Source: Xiphias gladius
Lineage: Eukaryota; Chordata; Actinopteri; Istiophoriformes; Xiphiidae
NCBI RefSeq assembly: GCF_016859285.1
Contig: NC_053408.1
Coordinates: forward strand, 12,719,213 to 12,783,212
Length of the DNA: 64,000 nucleotides
Direction of reading: 5' to 3'
Positions 1-26,605 of this stretch are shown here, piece by piece (the first letter of the stretch is position 1; each line of letters begins with the position of its first letter). Position numbers and translations under genes: made by a program. A model generated the notes under the pieces. It did no database searches, had not been told where the DNA came from, and worked only from the letters and a program-made list of their open reading frames with translations.

Positions 1-1545
1 ACATTATGCCAACACTCATGCAGCTAAAATGAGAATAAAGAGGACAACAAAATGGCTGCCAAACACAATGCAGTACTAGACTTATAAATACTGCATAAAT
101 TAAATATAAAAAACTCAAGGTGATATAACTCTGTGGAAACTCAAACACTCAGACGGTGTCAGAACAAAACAGAATACAAACATGTAAACATAAACATAGG
201 AACAGGAAATAACTGATACTGGAACACAAATGTAAATCAATGGCAAAAAATTTACATTCAAATAAAACAATGTTTGTAAAATGTTTTTTTTAAAGCTAGA
301 CTTCCCAAATGCAGGTCACTCAAAAAGAAGTGCCCTACTTTTTTTTCCCCCTGGGTGAAAATACAGTTGAGTTTTCCTACTCAGTAATATTCCTGACAGG
401 GCACTTTTTTTTTTTTAAAATATATAATCAGCATCTATAAGCACTGGTGCAATTTACTCGGTTTAACCAAACTTCCCCTGCAGACTTGCAAAATTAAAAA
501 TCTTTATATATTCAGATCTATGCCTGACACAGCTGCAAATTTTCACCCAATTTTGGCTCATTTTACTTACAATGTTAATTAAATGTGCACATCAGAGCAT
601 TTTGGTGTCTAAGTCCTAAAATTTGCAACAACGGCACTATGTCAACTTTCTTTTTGGTCGGACTGAAGTAGAGCTGAAACGATTAACTGATTGGTTAACT
701 GACAGAAGATTTTTGGTTTTTGGACTTTTGGTTGAACAAAACAAGATATCTAAAGACATCGCCTCAGGCCCTTGGGCATTTTTTCATTATTTTTTCACGT
801 TTCAAAGGCTAAACTTTTAAATCGAAAAAAATAATCAGCAAATGAATCAATATTGAAAATAATCGTTAGTTGCAGCCCTTAACTGAAGTTAAGGGATTCT
901 CCCACATTTGGTATCATTTTTGAATTGTCTTTGAGACCGTGCAAAATTAAACATATCTCTGCAAAAACTTCTTATATTCTTTCATATTCAGTAGTTTCTT
1001 CAATCTTTGGACTTATTTTATGATTGCATGTCTCAAAAGATTGCCTACAGCTTCATATAAATTAAGCTAATTTGAAATATTAAATATAGGTTTTTATTAT
1101 ATTATACTTTTACTACTCCGAGTATATCTGCTCTCTTATGTGTCCACTATAAATTCAGGATATGTCAATTCACAACCGACTAACGACATTTGTGTAAACA
1201 GTTGTAACTAGGCATAAACTGATGTAGGTTTATACGATTATTAAGGGGAAAAATATCTAAATGTTTACACGGTAAATCATAACAAGATTATTGCATAAAT
1301 CGCAATAAAAATAGTTTATCTAACTAGAATCTGAATGCTAAAGATTTCACCAGCTGTGAATAATATCCAATGATGTCTAAACACGGAACAAAGAACTGGA
1401 TAGGCTTTATATTCCAGCTAAATGGACCCAAACTTTATTAATTTAAGTTCTATAAAGTAAAACCTTCTGGTCACCATTTTCCACTTTGACTTCTAAAAAT
1501 AGAAACCTAAATTAAAATACTATCAAATGTCTTACAGTGGTCCCA
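1..1545. other. AT-rich intergenic DNA downstream of taok2
   Basis: No gene seen on either strand. It holds T-runs, one truncated dispersed repeat (669-880) and a plus-strand AATAAA near 263-268 that could end a gene lying to the left of the window, for which there is no coding evidence here. Confidence 0.6.
669..880 (+). repeat. Dispersed teleost repeat with ATTAATCGATTA-type ends, truncated copy
   Basis: It starts TAGAGCTGAAACGATTAACTG and ends AATCGTTAGTTGCAGCCC, the inverted-end signature of a short repeat that is very common in fish genomes. The middle keeps the GGACTTTTGGTTGAACAAAACAAG block. Related copies occur at 11228-11510, 15271-15400, 22904-23092, 31009-31314 and 31330-31468. 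It has no coding capacity and resembles a non-autonomous DNA element; the family name is not certain. Confidence 0.75.
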
Positions 1546-1549
1546 GATA

Positions 1550-2223
1550 TTTCTGCTCAGCTGTTTATTGCACTTATATACTACTGAGAGCTAGTGTTCA
1601 GGGTGATATTAGTGAAATTATTAATCATCTTTTTTTTTTTTTTTCACAGTTCAACTTTGGGGAGTGAAATTATAGCCATCAAGCTATGCAACACTGTCAT
1701 ACTGGTTCTAAGCACTGAGATAACAGTGCACAAATGAGACCCAATGAAATAAGACCACTATAAAGAAAAACAAACCATTGCACAAAAACGGTCTTAAAAA
1801 TAACCATAAAAACATTTGTCTTACAAATTAAGAGCAAAATAATAAAAACTAAAGACACTTAAAGGAACTTTTACAAAAAGCACAATAATGAAATGTTAAA
1901 AACTTCACTGGGTTTGGTACAGTAACCATGGGTTCAACTGCAGGTTTACGTTTGCAGAGCCCACTGATTCCACAGTACGGCTTGTGTGCACACATGTACG
2001 CTTGTTTGGATGAGCTTTGACAGCCAAAATCACTTTCAGCCAGCGCACACAGATGTACAGGTGTATGTGTGTGCAGGGTAAAATACACCTCATCTTTAAG
2101 AAATGTGACCAAACACCAGTCTGGGAAATGTGTAAGAAGAGAGACATGTGGGCCCAAATCAAAATGACACACACAAACCGTGGTCGAACAATGGAACACA
2201 AAGCATGACCATGATCACGCTCA

Positions 2224-2291
<68 letters not shown>

Positions 2292-2319
2292 CTCCCATTC
2301 TTTCCTTCAATTTGTCTTG
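1550..2319 (-). other. taok2: taok2 3' UTR with poly(A) signals
   Basis: Sequence after the taok2 stop has no further coding sign. On the minus strand an AATAAA lies at 1569-1564 and a second at 1439-1434, so the transcript probably ends near 1545 or 1415. The UTR begins with a GT/GA microsatellite (plus-strand CT/AC at 2223-2287) only 33 nt after the stop. End estimated, not observed. Confidence 0.6.
2223..2287. repeat. CT/AC compound microsatellite
   Basis: About eight CT units run directly into about 25 AC units. The repeat sits inside the taok2 3' UTR, so it is transcribed as (GU)n(GA)n. It generates spurious open frames rich in Thr/His or Cys/Val. Confidence 0.97.
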
Positions 2320-16265
<13,946 letters not shown>

Positions 16266-16274
16266 GGCCAGCGC

Positions 16275-19200
16275 CTGGTAAGGGTGGAAGAGAGACACTG
16301 GGTGAGTCTCTGTAATTTGGAAGCATTACCAACATTTGTGTTGGAAACATGAGCTGCCAAGGAAACATGGCCCAGTCTGTCACATATAATCGACGCATTT
16401 GGATCTCTTGAGGAAATTAACAACACGGCTTAAGCAAATTTAAAAAAAAAAAAAAAAAAAATTATATCCAGTACTCTATAGATAAGTAGTGGTTTGCTAG
16501 TCATCACTTGTTAGTACACTGCTGAAGTACATGTGTACTAAATCCCAGTTTCTCTCAAAAAAATTACACAGGGCACCTTTCTAACCAAACTTGCAACTCA
16601 ATATACAGCGATTGCTTTTCCACTCCACAGGGTGGAGTCACTTTGGTTCATGTGCAAAAAGCTTATCATGGTCTGCATCTGCATTTCAACTGTCTAAGAA
16701 TTTTAAAAAATGCAAATTTGTGTTCGCGCATATGAATGGAAAATATCAAAGTGCCCATTAGCTTCAGATGACCATCCACCCCCCCCACCCACCCACCAAT
16801 TCATTCATCCATCATCATCCATCTGACTCTACCAGAAAAAAACTTAACATTGCTGAATTTTTCCTTTTTACAATTAACACTACAATATTCAAAAATAGTT
16901 AATTATCATAATTTCACCAGATACAGTATAGGCCGCTTTTGGCTTCGGTATATCCAACTAAAAGTGTGGAAGAAATGAATACCTGTTTTTGCTCCACGTC
17001 AACATTCCTTTGGCAATTCTTTTTTTAAAGGTTTCTTTCATCTTCTTCACTCATTTTAAAGTAACACACAAAAATCCACGCAAAATGCTTAATTTTTTCA
17101 TTGTATGCTAAACAAAACATTCCTCTCAGTGATTCTGACTAGTAGTTCAGTGGTCCTTCACCAGCGCACAAACTCAATGGCATGGTCATCGTTGTTAAGA
17201 CAGCGCGCATGTGTGTGAAACCAGTGAATGAAACAAAATAAAATATGTTTAAATAACCAGGTGGACTAGACTATTTTAATTTTCTATCAAGCAGTAAAGT
17301 GTTTAATATTTATGGCTGGTCTTATTTGCCTTATTACATGTATTGTTGATTCTAAAACACTTAATTAAAGTTTGAATCATGGTCATGAGGAGAATCCAGC
17401 AAAAGGATATACAATATAAATTATAGCTGGATCAATACTGAATTTCTGAGGGTGACACTGATATTGATGTTTGGGAATTTTTAAAATTTTTAAAATCCTA
17501 TGAAGATATATCTTATACAATAATTTCTTAAAAAACATAAACAACAATGTTGATACAGATCACTTAGATTTGCTTTTTTAGTAGGAACTATGACTGAGCA
17601 GGACATTTTAAAGCAGCAGCCTGGCCGATAGTGAAGAAAGACATCTCTCTGAAAAGCAGTAGAGAACGGTAGGCCAAATTTCCCAACATAAAAGCAAACT
17701 GCCAATCAGTTTAGCAGGCAAATGATTTGCCTACTGTGTAGTAACTGTGTGACAAAAAGTTTTACCTTTTTTAAAAGGATAAGAACCTCTAACCGCTACA
17801 GAGTTTGATATCTCTAAAAAGCTAATCAAATTTTTCCTGTCCAATTATGAACAGTTGGAGGTTTACATGAAAGGATAAGGATAAAGCACTGAGGGCTAAG
17901 TTTCTGGAATAAATATTGACAATTGGAAACCCAAATTACGCTATTAAAGACTGGAGCTGACCACTGATTTGATCAGTTTTTTATTATGTCTTATAGGTTC
18001 TGGCAATATGATACTATATATCGTGAGACAATAGAGATTTGTCATGCATGTTGTCTGTCAACCTCCCAAATCTACAAGGAAACATTAGATATTGCTGACA
18101 CATCTCCTATTAACCCATTAAGAATGGATGAAGCAGATTAGCTTGTCTACAGTATTTTGTTTCTAAAATGTTTGATGAGTTTCATTTCTTTTGCATTAGA
18201 AATTTTAATTACTCACAGGATTCAAAATTATTAGGTATTACTGAGTTACTTCACTACAATTGCCATACTGAATTTTATTCTACTAGAGAAGGCCTATGTA
18301 AAACCGAATTATTTTACTAATAGACACAGCCTTTCTGAGGCACATTTCGGGGAGTACAGTCGGAGTAAAGATCGGAGTAAAGATCCCTTCGCAAACAGAA
18401 AATCAGCATCAGATTGTTTGTGGTGGTTATATACCAGAGGCTTCCATTTCAGTCTCCCATTTGAGTGGAGAGAGATGCTGAAACTCACACTATTCTAAAA
18501 TGTATACATTTATTGTACATAGTGTGTTCTTAAAAGTGCAGCTGCAGTGCAGACATAAACTGTGATGCACCGTTTGTCAAGTTACCAGCCTGGCATGTGG
18601 TACATCATCAGTCATTAGGATTTTGCCAAATGGAAATGTAGAAAAGCAACACATGCTGTATATTTTTTAAGTGGTCAATAATTTAACAATTGAGCTTTCA
18701 TGCCAGTATTTCCAAACAGGCATCAGATGAAACATTTCTTTCATGGCCATTTTGCTACAGTCAAAGAGGAAGCATGTGGTTCCCTTTAAAAATGAGAAGT
18801 TCTTTATATTTTGCAACCAAGCCTCAAGCAAGCTCCTAATCTGTTTTCAAAAACCTATCCAAGTCAGACTCATTCCAGAGACACTGTTTGAAGAGGCAAC
18901 AAATGCTGCAATCATGTGGTTTCATCCAAGATTATCTCTCTAAGCTAAATGCAATGTTACAACCTTGGATCACCCTAGGCATATTATGGAAAACAAAACG
19001 CATATTATCCTTGGCTGGTGAGACAGAGCAGTAATTATCCAGATATGTGCCTACTTTCACTATCATGTACAGTGTGCATCTCAGCTGAGAAACTTAGATG
19101 GCTTTTGCACTTGGCTGGTCAATTAGGCTATATTTGCTCATCAAAGAAACGCATGACATGAATTCAGCAGTAGACAACAACAACTCCAGGCTGGCTGGGT

Positions 19201-19365
19201 GTTCAGGGTGCAGGCCAACAACAAGCCTACATGTCAATGTCAACCTCTCCGGGAGCTGAAAATGAGGTAGCAAATGCTGCTAGCTGTTTTTTTTCCCATG
19301 CAAACAGAGGTGGAGAGGGGTATTCGGCTACGCTGGCATACTGAATGATTTATAACATGTCTTAC
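16275..19365. other. taok2: taok2 5' intron
   Basis: The first coding exon has an acceptor (CCTTACCAG) just upstream of GCGCTGGCCATG, so its left-hand neighbour is a 5' UTR exon. A minus-strand donor (GTAAGAC, plus 19359-19365) gives an intron of about 3.1 kb. It contains A-runs (16441-16460) and an 11-bp direct repeat, GGAGTAAAGAT, near 18363-18386; no exon was recognised. Confidence 0.55.
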
Positions 19366-19990
19366 CGTGGCTTTTGGGATCCACTTTAGCTAGCTCTGGA
19401 GCTAGCTAACCGGCCTGGCTGGAAAATATTGGTCTCACTCCCCTTCCTCGGCACTGGTGTCTACTCAACACGAACACACCACATTCTGTCTGTCGATGCC
19501 TTTACTCGAAGACCCCTCCATCCTGAAGCTCCCAGTCAAACGGACAGCTAGCACGCCTGCACGACTTGACATGAGCAAAGTACCAGTCAGTTAAAGTGAC
19601 AGCTAGCTGCTGACTGACGCCTTCCAGCTAGCAGCAGAGCTGTCTCCAGAAGAAAACCACAGGCTAGCTCTAGCTGCTGTTAGCAAGACCGCTAACTAAA
19701 TAACGTAACGCCAGGAGCCGCCTGCGACGTCTTCAGCGGGAAACTGGTTCATTAATTTCCACGGGTCCGCTCCGCGCTCCACTTTGTACTGTCATTACGT
19801 TACTGCTGTCGGTGGATTTCCTCTCCAGTTCGTGTTATCCCCATTTTGCTCGACTCTCATCCGTTTTTGTTCAGGACTTCATGATGGCGGAGCGGGGCGG
19901 GAGCCGAAAGGAAAACGGAAGCGCTCTTCGTCGACGCTTATAAAGTAGGCACATGAGCCGAAATGTTGTCACGGTGTGGCCGAGGAGGTT
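19366..19990 (-). promoter_or_regulatory. taok2: taok2 5' UTR exon and CpG-rich promoter
   Basis: The stretch is markedly richer in CpG than its surroundings, mainly at 19690-19990. A minus-strand splice donor sits at its left edge (GCCACG followed by GTAAGAC). Transcription of taok2 therefore probably starts near 19.8-19.95 kb. The exact start cannot be fixed from sequence. A TATAAAG on the plus strand at about 19938 points the wrong way for taok2, so the promoter may be TATA-less. Confidence 0.55.
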
Positions 19991-20060
19991 CGCCGGAACG
20001 TTAGTATGGTAACTTTACAACTTAAAAAAAGCATTACGTTGCCCCTATTAATAGCTAGGA

Positions 20061-20089
20061 TATTATTATTATTATTATTATTATTATCA
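20061..20089. repeat. (ATT)n microsatellite
   Basis: About ten ATT units just upstream of the taok2 promoter region. Confidence 0.9.
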
Positions 20090-22840
20090 TTATACCATTT
20101 GAAATACAGCTGTGTATTATTAACTCGTGAACCGTAGTAGTCTTTGTTTCAGGGTTTCTCATTATCACTCATTTGAAATAGATTAGAATATCTTCAGTGG
20201 GGGGAATCAGAGTAAAAACAATCAGCAGATTCTCTTGTTTAGTAAAAACAGTAATACTAAAATATAGAATGCTCATCCAAAATTAAAAGTACTGTAATCA
20301 AAGTGTCAATACAGTAAAAGTACAGAAGTAGCCTATTATGAGCGGGTAGTTTATGTATTGTAATAAAGAATCATAGAAAAAAAAGGTGACATTTTTTTTT
20401 ATTTAAGATCTGCATCTGCGAAGTAACAAGAAACTGAATCTCTCGGATAATTCCATTGTTATTGTTTTCCTCTGAAATGTAGTGAAATACAGGTGGAATA
20501 AAGTGGCATAAAATGGGAAATAAGTAGTTAGTAGTTAAGTAAAGCATATAACTCAAAATTGAATTTAAGCAAAGTGATTGAGTAAATGTATTTAATTCCT
20601 ACCACTGACAATTAACATCATCATGAAAAGTATTTCAAAAATTAGAGGAAATGTGTGTTCACAATTTGACTTTTAATCCTAAAACAAATCAACATTCATG
20701 AGCTATTTTACTAAAATCACCTGCACCTACAACCTGGTGTCATACAGATTGGGAAAACATCCATTTTAACAGTGACAGATGTTGCGATGACAGAGTATTA
20801 TTTAATCCCTGCTAAGAAATAAAGATGCAAAGGATATCTGTTAACTATTGCATAATATTCAGCCTGTGTTGTGAAATATAAAGTATATTCGTGATCTACC
20901 AGCTCTTTCCATCTGTCTTTTACTAAAATTTCTCGAAAGAGATTTGCCTATGTGCTTTAAAATAACCAAGGGCCTTTGCCATTTATGACTTGCCATAGAT
21001 ATGTTATTTGGGGTTTAGCTGTCCAAATGTCAACATATACCAGAACACTTCTTATATCACCACCCACTGATATTTTCATTTCAAATGCCTTTTCATGTGA
21101 AAGGATTTTGAACTTTTCCTTCTGTCAAGTTGGTTTGGTATCAAACTATCTCTGATGTTTGATACACAGACACACATCATCACAATCGCACATATGGTTT
21201 ATTTGGCCCGGCCTATGCACTCGTAATCCACTCGGTATAATCTCGGTATTATGCATTTTTAGCTGACATGCCACATGCACAAAACACACAATAAAACCAA
21301 ACATTTTTCCTCTGTACCTTTTCCTGGAGCCTGTTAAAGCCAAAGTGTCATCAGTTATCAGGCTGAAATAACAGCAAATTTTCTTAACCCCAGGGATTTA
21401 CAGTGATTTATTTAACAAGGCTGACTGTTGAAGTCTCCACAGTAAAGGTCTTCTGACTACTTCTACGCTTCCATGTGTTGTAATGACATCTTAACTTTTT
21501 AGTAATCCAAAGGTGTAACATCATTTTCATTCATCTTTTAACTCCTAACCCTTTTTAATTTCTCTCATTCCCGAAGAGAAAACCTATACATCCCTTAACC
21601 TTTTACCACCCACTCTACCTTCCTCCTCTTCTCAGTTTTCATTTATACTCTCCTCATATTCCTCATGCCCTCTAGTCCACAGGCATCTTTTCAAAGCAGT
21701 GGTCGTGGCCTTGCACAACCTCTCAGCTGGCCCACTGAAATGAGGGAGGAAAAAAGATAATAAAACTTACTAGTTCCCATTGCATAGCCCATCGGATTAT
21801 GTTTCTTATGCAAACAGATTTTTGATGAAGTTACATAACAGGGAGGCAGGCAGAGGGGAAGAGGTCAGAGCAGAGGACGCGCACACTATCAAGACCCGGT
21901 GCTGAGCCAGTTAATTCAGACTCGACATTTACATCCTGAAGATTGACCTTGAGGCATTAATCCCAAACATTGTCATCAGAGTGTTTCATGGACGAAATAA
22001 TCTTTTTTGTCACGCAAATGTAACCAATACTAATACAGATTATCACACTGGGGGACATTAGCTGTAATCGGCCGGTGGCTCCTACATCATACATCCAACA
22101 TCTATTTTACGCTCTTTGAAAACAATGGGTAGAGGATCCAGATGAGTCTGTTTTCTTTTATAGTGTCACTGTCATCTGTTTATTAACAGAAAAAAATAAA
22201 GCCTGTGATTTGGAGTGTTCAGTTTTATATGTCAGTATTAATTGAACTCAACAGTGTAAGATCTACAATTACTCCAGATTTAACATATTGTCATAATGTA
22301 TTAAAAATTTTACTTTGTTTAAATACACTCTTAGAGTATATATAAATACACTCTTTCCCAGTAGAGACAATTCAGTTGACCCAAAAAGAATTGCAATGAG
22401 TGTCCTGATCCGGAAAAATTTGAGGCTGCATAAAACACACCTCTAATATTCGGCGTTTGACAGGCTATTTGCCCAAAAACATTGTTTGCGTTTCTGTCAC
22501 ATATGCACCTCTACAAAAAAAGTACATTAATCAAAAATTTTTTCATCAAAATGAACACTCTGGGAACTTTAATCATCATTAGAAAATGTTATTTGTGAAG
22601 TGGAAATAAAAGCGATACATATTACAAGATTATGGTCAGTAATTTTATTACATAAATTCAGATTCTGTAGGTGAGCAATGAAAAATATATCAAAATGTAC
22701 ATGACAACATATCTATTCAGTAAAATCAAACAAATAATAACCAGACAACGAGACAAATGCAAATGAGAAACTGACCTCTTCCATGGAACAAAAACCTGGA
22801 CAACATTTGGATTTTTTCGAATTATTATTTATATTTTAGT

Positions 22841-22871
22841 CACTACATGTAATTAATAATTACATGTAGTG
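22841..22871. repeat. Perfect palindrome, 15-bp arms with 1-nt centre
   Basis: The left arm CACTACATGTAATTA and right arm TAATTACATGTAGTG are exact reverse complements separated by one A. With one mismatch the symmetry extends to about 22835-22877. It lies immediately left of a dispersed repeat fragment and may be a fold-back remnant. Confidence 0.85.
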
Positions 22872-22903
22872 AGTAAAATGTTTTGCTTGTTAGTGCTGTG
22901 CTA

Positions 22904-23092
22904 AATAATCAGCAACAACAATTATTGAGTTTTGGGTTGTCATTCGAGTTAAACAAGCAATTTAAAGATGTCACCTTGGGCTCTAAGACCCTGTGATGGG
23001 CAGTTTTCATTGCTTTCTGACACGTTAAAACACTAAGTGATTAATTGCAAAAATAACCGACAGATTAATCAATAATGAAAACAAGATACTAG
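22904..23092 (+). repeat. Dispersed teleost repeat, 5'-truncated copy
   Basis: It contains the family's internal blocks AAACAAGCAATTTAAAGATG and CACCTTGGGCTCTAAGACCC, then ends GATTAATCAATAATGAAAAC. Same family as 669-880. The left end is missing and is replaced by the palindrome neighbourhood. Confidence 0.7.
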
Positions 23093-23139
23093 AAGCCATG
23101 TTGTTTTTATACTGTACTTAAACAGTGTTGAATCTGCTG

Positions 23140-23943
23140 TATAAAACTCAGTGAATAGACGTATGCTGTAATTAATTCACAGTAAAAAGAAAGGACGCAA
23201 GCTGTAAACAAGCAACTCTAGACCCTAACCTGTAAACTGATAGTGTCCTGTTTCTTCTGTCAGCCGTGGTTTCAGGTGTTAGTATTATATACACTATGAT
23301 GTCAGCACTCAGCTGGAAACCAGGGCTGCATCTCCTGAGCTCACACATGAAGCTGTGGTCCTCCCGTCACACCGCTGACTCCTCCCCGCGAGCGTACATC
23401 CCTGGATGCAGCCACACCTCCCCTCGTACAACCTCCCCGCATCCCGGCAGGCTGGGCAGACGCAGCCGCCACACACTGAGAGGCAGGGCTGTCCTGGCTG
23501 AAGAGGGACCGAACTGATACTGGAGAAGAAGATTAAGAAACAGGCAGAAGACAGAGGGCGTTCTGCACTGCACAGGTCAGCTGCTGAGTCTCGGCTTCAG
23601 AGCTCGTGTATGATGCGTTTGGCTGATGAACAGAAATCACCAGAGGAAGGTGAGTGCAAATTACCACACGCTGACACTTAATTCTAATTATATTATTCAA
23701 CTCAGACAAAATGGTCTATAACCTTCAAAGAAAATGATGTAAATAATGATCACTATTTGGCACATAACTGATCACTTTAATTATTGTAGCAAAGAGTATC
23801 ATTTTACCTAATTGGTCTAGGTAGTATTTTTAACACTGTTCTTGTAGTATTAGCAGTGGTGTCAAAATGTAAATTCTCTCCTGTTGTAAATCGATCAGAA
23901 TACCTTTGAGAAATTTTTTTGAAAAATTTCAGAAAAAGAAAAT

Positions 23944-23977
<34 letters not shown>

Positions 23978-24156
23978 CAGACATAGGACATAGTGTTCAG
24001 TCCCTCCGAGGGAACCCAGACTACTCAGTCTGTCTTAATCCTGACTCTCTGGCTCTGACAAACACCACCCAGCACTGTATTGTGTCAGAAAGAGTTATAT
24101 GAGTTCATAAATTGTCATAATTACAGGTCACTCTCTTGTCTTTCCTGCTTGCAGAA
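23140..24156 (+). promoter_or_regulatory. cabp5: cabp5 promoter and 5' UTR
   Basis: A TATAAAA lies at 23140-23146, so transcription could begin near 23170. A 5' exon ends at the GAAG/GTGAGT donor at 23649. A CA microsatellite (23945-23974) lies in the first intron. The open frame at 23266-23517 is probably 5' UTR, with no conserved content. Confidence 0.45.
23945..23974. repeat. (CA)n microsatellite in cabp5 intron 1
   Basis: About fifteen CA units between the 5' exon and the exon encoding the CaBP5 N-terminus. Confidence 0.95.
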
Positions 24157-25951
24157 ATGAGTTTTGGGGCAGCGTGCATTTTCTTGCGGGGAGGGAAAAA
24201 CATTGTAAGTACAGCAGTAATAGCCTTTTCACATTCTTGATTTTTTTTTCACATTTTTGGTTTATGCTGATGTTTGCAAACTGCTATGAAAGGTTGACAG
24301 GATTATAACCCAAAAGGTAAAAGGATAAAATGACAAGAGATTTAGACTCACAGAGCCTGCTCTTTCCTATTGCTTACCAATAATGGTACTGGCCCATACG
24401 AAGCCCACCTGCCAGTATGGGCATAATCTACTCCTAAATCCATGCCATCAGAAAATTCCGCAGTTTAATCTCTTTGTTACTGTGCCATTTAATTCATTTT
24501 GGAATATCTTTAAAAATAAATAAAACATTCATTTTGTTAATTGTGTGGTAGATGGGCTGGTAGCTAATTTTCCTTCTGGGTTTTTTCGTGTTTTTAACAG
24601 CTGCTATATTTTATGGTCGTATCGTACAGTATTACAGGGAACAGTGTTTGTTATAAATGTCCATACAGCACTGGACTTAACCAACTGTTTTTCTCTTTGT
24701 GCAGTCAAGAGAACTAGCTGATGATGAGATTGATGGTAAGTGAAATTCTTATCACTGGAATTGTTGAACTCTAATGTTTTCATCATAAAATGCAGATTAA
24801 ACTCATTACTTGACCTACTCAATCCTCTGAGAGGTCTTTTTTTCCCCATCTTACACCTTGTACATTTCATACATTCACCTGTCCGTTGAGCCCAAATGTT
24901 TAATTTTGCCATTTACCTGACTCTGTGAATTCCGTATTTTGCAGAGCTGCGTGATGCATTCAACGAGTTTGATAAAGACAAGGACGGGCTGATCAGCTGC
25001 AAGGACCTAGGGAACCTGATGAGGACAATGGGTTACATGCCCACTGAGATGGAGCTGATTGAGCTGAGCCAAAACATCAACATGAACCGTAAGTCCTTAC
25101 TGAACATAATTTATTAAAATGGGTTCAAAACTCTACAGGTAGTGGCTGATTTGTTGCAAAGGTGATACAGCCCCAAAGACATGCCATGTGACATAGGACT
25201 TGGTCAAAACTATTAAGATGGACAGCTGCCGTACTGCAAATTATGCAATTTCAGCACTAACAAAAAATGACAGATGTTTTTTCAATTCCTGCAATTTTTT
25301 TATTTTTCCCGCTAGTTGGTGGCAGAGTTGACTTTGAGGACTTTGTAGAACTGATGACCCCGAAGCTTCTGGCAGAAACGGCTGGGATGATTGGCATGAA
25401 GGAGCTCAAAGATGCCTTTAAAGAGGTGAGAGTGGACGCCTTCGATAAACTTTCCTTGAACTCCGATTTTGTTTTTAAAGAAAATGAGCCGCTTCAATGG
25501 GCAGATTTTGCCTAGTAACCACTCACTCACCCACCACTCAAGAAAAACTATGTACTGACTGACTGCTTTTTAAATTTTCTTTTGTCTGTGGTTAGTTCGA
25601 CATGGACGGAGATGGAGAGATAACAACAGAGGAGCTGCGGTCAGCCATGACAAAGCTGATGGGAGAGCACATGAGTCGAAGAGAGATAGATGCCATAGTG
25701 AAAGAAGCAGATGACAACGGAGATGGCACAGTAGACTTTGAAGGTACAAACTGGCTTTTAGATACAGTGACATAACATCAATAATAAGCTTCACAGCACT
25801 AAAACACATATATTATCAACATAAAGGCGTTATGACATTCGTCAGGTTTAGAATAAATGTGACTTTGTTCATGCATTTCTTGTTACACAGTAAACTGACT
25901 TACGCTCTCGTCATCCCCGCAGAGTTCGTCAGAATGATGTCCCATCAATGA
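24157..25951 (+). CDS. cabp5: Calcium-binding protein 5 (CaBP5), neuronal calcium sensor
   Basis: Coding exons: 24157-24204, 24705-24735, 24945-25088, 25316-25425, 25596-25743, 25923-25951, giving 169 residues; recalled human CaBP5 is 173. It begins [15 protein letters not shown], close to the CaBP5 start (GPACIFLRKG). EF-hand 1 loop is [12 protein letters not shown] (36-47), EF3 is [12 protein letters not shown] (113-124), EF4 is [12 protein letters not shown] (150-161). The EF2 position (INMNLGGRVDF) lacks calcium ligands, as in all CaBPs. CaBP5 tunes calcium channels and synaptic release in retinal bipolar cells (family knowledge). CaBP1, 2 and 4 are alternatives, but the N-terminus and [15 protein letters not shown]-like EF1 region favour CaBP5. 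An in-frame upstream ATG at 23610 in a 5' exon would add 14 residues (183 total); the short start was preferred for its match to the family. Confidence 0.92.
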
Positions 25952-26605
25952 CAGTCGAGGAGAATGACAATCAAGAAAGTACCTTTGCACATCTGCGGAC
26001 ATGCATAAATAATAATGCTGCTGTTCTCTAAAGCTCTTTGACAGATTAACTTGCACAAATTCAGACCAAACCTAATAATGTTAAAACTCAAATTTAGTGC
26101 TGCAAAGAAAAGTCAAGCAATATCAAGTCATTCTCAGAGAGAATATAGAGCTATGCAAAGATTGACAATCATGTACTGAGACTTTTTTTTAGATTTAATT
26201 GTATTGAAAATATTGTGATATACAAATAGAGTTATATTCTTTTGTTTGATGATAAATATTGTATATACACAAAGTCATTTGGATTGTTTTGTTGAACTGA
26301 AATGTATGTATTGGTAATGGAATAAGTTTATCCTTACTGAATTATTCAGACACTACTGTCTCAAATGAAGTCATGTTATAATGCAAAGTTAGATATAAAG
26401 TTATCAAGTATTAACAGTTACGCAACTACTGTGTATATGTACATATGCGGTAGCCTGGACTTGTTGTAACATGTAACTCCTTGGATTACATCATTCATTC
26501 ATTTATGGATGGAATCCAACAAGTTAAATCCTGGTAATGGATTATTGCCAGAAATCTGCCTCTGTTTGGCAAAGAACAGAATAAAACATCTAAATATACG
26601 TAAAA
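25952..26605 (+). other. cabp5: cabp5 3' UTR
   Basis: Non-coding, AT-rich sequence after the stop, with an AATAAA at 26580-26585. The short open frame at 26509-26691 is not conserved. End estimated from the signal. Confidence 0.55.

Larger units (their letters stand above)
19991..23139. other. Intergenic region between the diverging taok2 and cabp5
   Basis: No coding exon recognised. It has an ATT trinucleotide run (20061-20089), a near-perfect palindrome (22841-22871), a dispersed repeat (22904-23092) and scattered TAATCC motifs (21224, 21503, 21958). Short open frames here have no conserved character. Confidence 0.6.

Noticed and set aside
19938-19945. TATAAAG as a plus-strand promoter
   Set aside because: No plus-strand gene follows before cabp5, 3 kb away; it lies inside the taok2 CpG-rich start.
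23266-23517. 83-codon frame upstream of cabp5
   Set aside because: No family resemblance, no donor in frame to the cabp5 exons; best read as 5' UTR.
25267-25515. Single-exon EF-hand-like frame
   Set aside because: It is a cabp5 exon (25316-25425) read through into the next intron.
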